Origin: Triatoma infestans
Lineage: Eukaryota; Arthropoda; Insecta; Hemiptera; Reduviidae
Assembly: GCA_011037195.1 (NCBI GenBank)
Contig: JAAEAF010000368.1
Span: 220,831 to 284,830, forward strand
Length of the DNA stretch: 64,000 nucleotides
Direction: 5' to 3'
The notes under the pieces are model-generated. The model was not told the origin of the DNA and searched no databases. It saw nothing but the letters and a program-made list of their open reading frames with translations. Numbering within the stretch: the stretch's first letter is position 1; each line of letters opens with the position of its first letter. Of the stretch, positions 12,201 through 21,200 are shown piece by piece. A program made the translations under genes and the position numbers.

Positions 12201-15200
12201 ACGTTTCGGACGCCTTTGGTATCTTTCTTCAGGAGCTACATAAAAAATACAAAAGAAATGTTGAAAATGTAAAAAAAAAACATTGCAGAATAATACCTGT
12301 TCTTGGTATCGTCTCATGTTCATTTTTTATTTTTTATTTTTATTTTTCTAACAATTTTGTTATGTTACTTCTTGTTTTATTGTTGTATTTGTAATTGTGT
12401 GAATGAAACAGAACCTTCTTTATTTTTCTACTCTATAAGGCCACTCTTTATTTACACTTTAAGTGTTACACCTACTACTTATAATTTTCGTTTTTTTCCA
12501 TGTATTTCCTGAAGAAGGACATCAATGATGTCTGAAACGTCGAAAAAAATAAACTTTTTCAAAGTTAAAAAGCTGGCCTCTGGTTACCACCAGCTTATTT
12601 ATTTTATATGATATTTAGTTTTAACTTCTCTTACAGTGTGAAAGAAAGTTAATTCTGTCAGATTTAAAGTTGAATTCATACTAGGAATGTTATTTAGAGA
12701 CCTCTTGAATGGGAAAACCTTTTTAGAAGTTGTTTGTGTGTACAACAAACTACATAACTCGCAAATCAGCTCTATAATTCCAGGAAGATCAAACTGAAAT
12801 TTTTGTAAATAGGAAAAACCATTTTACTCATTCGTGTTTTTCGGTTTTTAACGAATTTCTTGACGTACATGCTTTTATAACAATGAAATTGTGACTGTTC
12901 TAAGTTTGAAGAATTTTTAACTAGAATTTGAGAAATGTATTAAAAAAAAGCCTACAAAAAATGAAGGGCAAAGTAAACGTTTAGCAAACAAGAGAACAAT
13001 TGTGTACGAAGAAAATTTTGCCAGAATTATGATAATTGCAGTAGTAGAAGAACTTCGTTGAGTTTAAAAAGATTTTTATATCACCGTTTGGACCAAAGTA
13101 ATTGAGGTGACCTTAGGTCTCCAAAAGTGTAAATGAGGCGAGAGACATGCAGTCACACAAGCAACTAACAAAAATAAACTTTTGGCTCAACAGCCCGATG
13201 AAGGTTTTCATCTGCCAGATGGCTGTACAGTTTTGGCTTTCTATTCCAGGTTCGCTAAATTTCAGCGGATTTTATAATTTTTATCATTATCGTTTTATCA
13301 GTTTTTTTTTTATTTAAAAAAATATCTTAAATTAATTTAAAGCCAATAAAAGTCGCTCCATATTTTATTTTACTTGTTGTTTTATTTATTCGGTATAATC
13401 TCATTTTGTTTTGTATTTTTAAATATTTATTTTTTTATAAAAGCATTAATATAAAATGGAAGCTTATTATTTTCACAATGCTGTAGAAAGTTAGTAACAT
13501 TTACCAAGGTTATCTCTCCCTTGTTATTTATAAGTTTATCTTTTGGACTATATGTTTATAAGATATAATATATTTGTATACATATTTTTGTATATTTAAT
13601 TTTTTTTTTATACAAGTAAAAGACTCCTTAAATTTTTTGAAAGTAAGCTTACAACTTTATTTAAAAATTAATTTGCTGCATTCTTAATAGTAATTAATTA
13701 TGATCGGGTATTCATAAATAAAAACAATCAAGGAATAATCTTAATTAATTGGCATTTGTCTTTGCATTACTACACAAACGTGATATACTTAAGAGGACGT
13801 GCAAAAATGAAACCAAATAAATGCGTTTGAGGGATAATAACCTAATTGTATAAATAAAGTTTGTAACAAACAGTATATATTTTTAAATCGTTAACATAAG
13901 ACTACTACCTTACTAATCACTCTTTGTATAGTGTGAATCACTCATTACATAAATATATATTCTTTACTTTTATTTTTTCAATGTTAATTGCTCATAAAAT
14001 TTCAATATTTGTTCACTAAAAGATATTTAGTAGTTAACAATTCACTTGTGCTAACAATTATAAATATGAAGTATTATTTATATATAAAGTTATTTTTATT
14101 TTTATATAAAAAACAAACGTTTTATCGTGCATGTAATTTTTATTGAGTAAAAACTAGAGTGGCTCTTTAATTGGTTTAGAAATTAATCTCAGTTTTATAA
14201 TGATTTTTTTTGTAGTATTATTATCATTATTGAATCTAGTTAAAACTTAATTAAACTATTTATGTTAGTATGTTATAATATGTCATATAAAACTGAAAGA
14301 TCAATGCATTCTGATTATGATGATAGTGATAGTTCTAATGATGATGATGATGATCCATTTTTTAATATCATGGATCTACTTGGACCTTCTTATTTTTTTA
14401 ATAAGGTAAATATTAAAATTAATTTAACGAATGAAATTCTATTATTTATTTATTCTTTGGGAATTTTTTTTTTTTAAAGGTTCATCAAATGAAACCAGAA
14501 GAATTTGCTGCTGTTCTAATTGAAAAATTAGAAAGTGTTAAACGCAGTCAAGAAGTTCAAGAGAAACTTGCTTATAGATTGTTCAATGTAAGTATATTTT
14601 TATTATTTATTGGGCTTTGGATAGCGTAAGGCTTGGTTCTCCCCACAGACTTATAATAATTATTATTATTATTTTTATACATAATGGGGACATCATAACA
14701 GAAAATATTACCACATTAGAATTTATCTTCAGATGGCTTTTGAATGTACTGTTACTATTTGTAATCAGTATTTACTTTTTTATCAGTGTTGACCCTGATG
14801 TACCTTATTAACTTCGTAATTCATTTAGCTCAGTTTTATTATCAAGATCAAATCACGGATATAACATTTTTGATCTTATTAAATAAAATAAAAAAACTTA
14901 CTAAAATTTTACGTTTGTCTCAACGACAATCTCTTTTTATCTTTATCATTTTTCTTTAAAATTCAGTTCATTCATGAAATTAGTTATATAGATGCTTGTA
15001 AATTTTGATGTTTCCATGAGGAACGACGCTAGATGTCTTTTCCAAGTAAGACCATAAAAACGTAACTGATTTTTTTAAGTTATAGAATTCGGCCTCCATA
15101 CGTATATACTTGCGAAATGACTTTTTTGCGACCATTTTTATCTGTAGATAAAAAGAAAATGTTGGATACAGTTTTTGGGGTAGATAATTTGAGCGTATAT

Positions 15201-18200
15201 TAAAAAATTTTCAAATTAAAATGAACAGTATAATGATCAAAATTATCAAATGAGATGTCTAGAAAGATATACAATGCATCAATCACGGGAATAGAACTCA
15301 TTATAAGTATAAAGTAAAACGAGATAACAGATTTGTTGACTACAATTGTTACAATAGAGAGAACGCTTGCTATATTTATATTTGCCATTTACCCTTACTT
15401 CACCGACGACACCCTTACTTTAAAGGAGTTATTTAAAGTACAATAAAAGTAAAAGTGTGAACATTGCCAGAAATTGACATTGGCTTTAGAGAGTGGCTAT
15501 GAATTGCCGATTAAAAAAAATTAATTCAAACATTTGGGGCAAACTCATACTCGACTTTATATATAGCTGTATGTATATACATGTTAAATATTACAGTTTA
15601 AATTTTATAGTTTATGGTTATTGCAGAATTCTTTGTGTTTTCAAAGTGCTTTTTGTTTATATTATCAACCCATTCTCCCTATCATAACTGTTATTCTTTG
15701 TTATAAGTAAATTAGGTATAGATTGATGAAGAAGACTGTGTTGGAGTAAGAAGTCTTGTGGGTGTCTACATTGAATTAGAATTCATATAAAATTAAGTTT
15801 GGCGTCTTGTTTTTAATATGAGACAAAGTAAATTACTAATCAGAGATTTTTTTCCCATGATAGCTTATTTCAATTTATGTCACGGTTTCGGGCGTTCGCT
15901 CATCTCCAAGGAAGCTTGATATAATAGAATTGCCCAGGGTAAAATTAGTTTACACACCCATAAATTACTAATACATATAATTCATACTAATTAATGCTCT
16001 ATAAATATATGTATAGCTTTTGAAAAATACGCCGACAGAAGATAATTGCTATCTTATCCCGAAAGGATAAAGATTAAGAAATTAAAGTTGATATCACCTT
16101 GAAAAGCAATTTGTTTTGATCGAAACAGTTGTCTATATTTTGTGAAGTTTTTATAACGAAATAAACTCATGGTGAGTTAGGAAAGTGAAAATTGGATCAA
16201 AAAAGTGGAATAAAATAGAAAATTTCACTGTATTCGAAAATAACATTTGATAAAACATTTTTTATTTTAACTTTATTTAAAAAAAGAAAAAGTCAAAACA
16301 GCTATAAGTTCATTTTTATATTTTATATAAATAGAGGCGGGCTCTGTCCCTGATGTCTTCAGCACTCCACTCGCCGCCTGTCTTAACATTTTCAAGAAAA
16401 TTCTCTGTCAAATAGCGCAAACCGCTTGAAAATCCGTCCAGCCGAATTCGCAATATAAGGCATTGCACACAATCTTCTTACTCAAAATAGCTTACTTTTC
16501 CATATATATAGAATAGATATTGCAAGGAATCCTATCTTATGCCGTTTAGGCTTCACTATTTTTAAAGTGTGAATTTATATCTTCCGCAAACTGCTTATGA
16601 TTCGAAATAATTGCAAATTTTGTGAAGTATCAATTCTATTTTAAATCCAAAGCCCTGATCGAGGAATGGAGGTAGTACCCTTTGCTCCTTTGCGTTCTGT
16701 CAGCAACCACTAGATGTCCTATTTAGCACAAATGTTTGTGTTTACTTTATTTTGAAAGAGTAAATCGCAATAATTAATTTATTACATTTCTGGTTTTGTT
16801 AAAACTAATTGATGTTACCGTTCATTATATTAAACACACAATATATTAATGTGGAATATAAAAACAAATATAGTTTTTACTTCTAGATTGTAACTAATGA
16901 AAAATTCGGCACGATAACCTATAAACTACTTTTTCTATGCAGCTCTGATAAAGATAGAGTGACCTTTTTTTTTAATAGCACTTTTTAGATTGAAAATAAA
17001 ACCTATTTAGTGTTGAGTATTTTTATTATTAGTGTAGATTATTTTAAAATGTTTAAATTTATTTTTCCAATTTAATGCTACAGGTTTTCATCTTTTGAAA
17101 TCTTCAAGGAACCAAATAATTTGGCATATTTTTTTTTTTAAATAATTGTGTTAATTTAAAATTAATTGCATTTGGTTTTTTGTCAAAATATATTTGAGAT
17201 TTTGTTGAGAAATAAGTGGTAAAAGCAAAAAATTGCTGGTATAATAAAGAGTTTGTTTGTTGAGATCTATTCAATCATTTGAGATTTTTTTTCTTTTTTC
17301 TACTAATGGCAAGAAAATGGAACTTAAATTTGTACTTTTAACTTATTGGTGTAATTGGAAGTATTGCGATCTTAATTAGAGTATGGTCTGTATTGTGTAA
17401 ACAAATTAATTTAAAATTGAAAAATCGCGGAAAGATCGAACTTTAATTCAAAGTCTCCTGAAATACGGGTTTCTCATAAGTTTATTGGAGAATAAGGAGT
17501 ATAAGGTAGTAATTACTCGTAAAACATCTTTTCTAAAGAAGTAAGGGGGCGTAGGATTTGTCATAATTAGAACCGAAGGGTCGCTTGATCCTGTTTGATT
17601 TAAGGAAAATAAATGAATCAAGTGAATGCTGCAACATATTTTTTAGGGTTCTAAGAAACTTTAAAATATTTAGAATATGAATCAGATAATAGGAGATGTA
17701 AATGCTGTTTTTTTAATTTAACTTATTATTTATTTTTTAAATAATAAAATATGATTTCATTCAGCGAATCAGCAATTTCCAAAGGTGTAATTTTCAGTTA
17801 GTATATAATTTTAAAAAGGTGGACCTCTTGCATCCATATATTTAATATTCCTAACTTATATAAATAATTACATTTATTTACCAAAAAATCCATTTTCAAC
17901 CTAATAAATCAGGTATGATGTGGTGAGATAAATCTTACTTCTGAGGATGTCCGCTTAATATTATTTATTATGTGTTATACGAGATAACCATAGGGACAAT
18001 AATCCTTGAAGAAGTTTCTACTTTAATTCCCCTATTGGATCCTTATAATAAAAAATTGAATTCTGTCTTCATTTTATGTATTTTTGTTTTCTATTTAAAT
18101 AATCTCATAATGAGTTTTACAATTTTATGAAGGTTGTATTATTATCATCTTTGTAAATATATAGACGGAACCTGGATCAGTACCTTCTGCTAAGACCTTG

Positions 18201-21200
18201 GCTGATGCTATCAGAGAGAGATTCCAAATTGATGAAGATAATGATCAGGATATATTAGGTTTGTGAGCATATAATAAAAAATATCGAATCAAACTCTTAT
18301 GTCAGTTTGTAATATTTTTAATGTATATGTAATTTTTTTTCGCAATAAAACTAATTTTACAGATCAACATGTATCTCGAGTTTGGTCCGATCAAACACCA
18401 TCAAGAACACCCGGTATGTCATCACCAAGACCTAGATCTCCACCAGATCAGCTGAGAAGGTCGAAAACAAGCAAGGTATACAATTTAATAATCCTAATTT
18501 CTGTATATTTATTTAAGACTATTTTTTATTAAGAAAAAAAATTGTAAACAGTGTTCTGGTGGAGGAAATCTTGCACCATGCCATGGAGGAAATCATATGT
18601 CTGCTCACCAAAAACAAGGAATACATTCTATATCTCATCCCTATCAATCTAAAACATCGTATTCATCTAGACATTTTAAAAAAGATAAGGTTAGCCCCCC
18701 AAACTATAAGCAATAATAAATAATTTTCTCTTTTTACCAAGAAAATTGCAATTTGGTTTTCTAGTTTTAAGTTTTTTAGTTTACTTTTGTTTTTCATACT
18801 TCTGGTTTAAACATTAATTAACTTCTGGTTTGTTAAAGGATGTATTTTCTACGTTCAGTTCGGATTCTGGTAACGTCCATGATTTTCCTGAACATAAATT
18901 ACATCTACCGAAGAGTAAATCTGTGCCAGATTATCAGGATTCCACTACAGATACTTATTCATCATTACATAGTAATTATTTGTTTAATTAATATTAATTT
19001 TATGGTTTTTATAATTATCTTTGAGTTTAAACAGCTTCATTCAATTATTAAGGAAGGGGTTAGTATTAAGGAAAGGAAGGAGTAGTAGCACGCTGGACTT
19101 AGCAACGCGGGGGTCCGAGTTCGAGTCCAGCAGTGTGCCCTTACATTTTTCTTCCTAGAAGCCTCTACAGCTCGGTGATGAACAGTGTTGTTCTAACGCG
19201 AAAACACTGTTCGGAGGCCGGCAGTGCACTGAGAAGGCTCCGGGTGTCAATGATTATAGATATTAACGTGCCTTAAATAATAATAAAAAAATTATTACAA
19301 AATACAGGTCATGATGGAAGAGGGCGATCTGGTAGTCGTGAATGGAGCAGTGGAAGCGGCGGTCGTAGGCATACGAAAAGACCAGATCAGACTGATTCTG
19401 GAGTTAGTGTTGTATCCGATACTTCCATTCATGGATCAAATAAAGACAGGTATTTATTTCCATTTGCATTTTACGAATATGTGAATACTATGGCGAATGT
19501 ATCCTATGGAGGAAGAGTATAGCCAGTTCTTCAGGAACTAAGGTTATACCGACATCACACCTACTAAGAGGATTAGTTTATATGCAACTGTTTGAGTTGT
19601 GTATACCACATGTATACTGAACTCACCATCGTAAACACTAATCCTCATTTTACATTCTATATTTTACAGAAATGTATGAAACATACAAGGAAGCGTGGAT
19701 TTTGGCTTTATAGATATTTCCATCCACAGCTTATGATAGTGTGCATATATTTTTTTCTTTTTTTGTAGTCGTGTATTATCTTGGTTAATTGAGAGTGATC
19801 GCACTTGTGCTGGCTGTGCTATGGCTGAACGTGATTCTGGATCTTCTTGCAGTGGAAGTTCTCGGCTTGATTCAAAGCACCATGTTAGGCCAAATGTACT
19901 TCGGTACGTATCACTTTAAATAAACTGAAATTTTGAGAAAATTTTAAAATTCTATATATTAGTTGCTTTCTGAACAGCTTTTAATATTTATATCGGGATT
20001 ATTTAATATTAGGGGTCGGAGGTCACCTCCAGGTCCTGCCCAACCTTTTATTGCGGATCCAAGTATGCCGCCTTTACCACACCCACATACACCGTCACAA
20101 CTTGATGAAGCAAGGCGGAGGTTAGAAGATCAACATCGTTTGGTTAAACAACATTCCAGGCAAGATCCTCCACCACATTAGATTAGCTAAACAAACGTTT
20201 GATAATAAAAAATAAACAGAAGTAGTATATATATTGTTTATTATTACAGATGCTCATCTGGAATGTCAGCATCGTATTATGTTAGCGGCAGTAAACCTGA
20301 GGCAACAACTGGATCAACACTTTCAGCTGGTTGCCGTAAAAGTTCTGGTTCCGTTGCTCAGATACAACAATTTGGTACTCATCCAGCCGCGATAACTCCT
20401 GCACCATCTAGCATTTCTTCTTCGCTATCTTCTAGTGTTTATACAACCGTGGTGTTCAGTTTTTGTGATGAACAATTTCCATATAGAACGAAAATTCCCG
20501 GCCATCCAGTTACCCTCAGGCAGTTTAAAGAATTTTTGCCAAAGAAAGGAAATTATAGGTAAAATTTATTTATAACATATTCATTGTTATGTGAAAGTAC
20601 AGTTATATAAGGTATTTGTTAATTTTATATCAACTATATGGCAAAAAAAATTGCAAGTGCAAACAAAAGTAGCAGAGTACCTTCTGTTAAGGGCGCATGT
20701 TAATGTTCGCCGCTGAGTGCGGATAGATTCAAGGCGGCCGTGGTTAATGTTTAACAATTACGAGGGACATTCAGTAAGCGTCAAAATCGCTGTAGCTCAG
20801 AAACGGTTTGTTTAATCATACATTAATTTCAGTGTGTCAAGTTGGCATCCTTGTGCATAGATTCTCATCTCATCAGCTGTTCGAGAGTATTTGGGAAGCT
20901 AACCTCAAATGTATTTAGTTAACAATGGCGAGTTCGCTCGAGCATAGCATTTCGGAAGTACAACGCTAAGTGATTAGAATTTTAGTTGCAGAGGGTATCA
21001 AAGATAGTGAAACCACGAAAAACTGTTGAAAGTGTACGGGAATAATTGTTTGAACCGTTCGAATGTTTACAAATGGATAGAACAGTTTAAAAGAGGCCGT
21101 GTAAGTGTCTGTGACGAGCAACGAAGTGGACGACCGGTTGAAGTTGCAACTTCCTCCCTCGAATCTCGCATTAACCGTTAATTCAGAACAGCAGGCGTAT

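Larger units (their letters stand above)
12146..12594. mobile_element. inverted-repeat element (MITE- or Penelope-LTR-like) with hammerhead-like ends
   Basis: The ends are GCTGGTGG (12146-12153) and CCACCAGC (12587-12594). The inverted similarity continues inward for about 70 bases, through an AAATTTATTTTT block to CGACGTTTC. Each arm carries a hammerhead-like motif pointing towards its own outer end (12200-12232 minus, 12509-12541 plus). There is no ORF inside that I can relate to a transposase. Confidence 0.65.
10807..14479 (+). other. axin intron f-g
   Basis: A 3.7 kb intron with a tRNA-like SINE (11853-12080), an inverted-repeat element carrying two hammerhead-like motifs (12146-12594), and an acidic GAT-repeat open stretch (14269-14405) discussed under findings. 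Confidence 0.85.

Noticed and set aside
20145..20165. GTTAAA (about 20142) as a canonical donor instead of the GC donor
   Set aside because: It would end the exon in phase 0, which does not fit the phase of the next exon.
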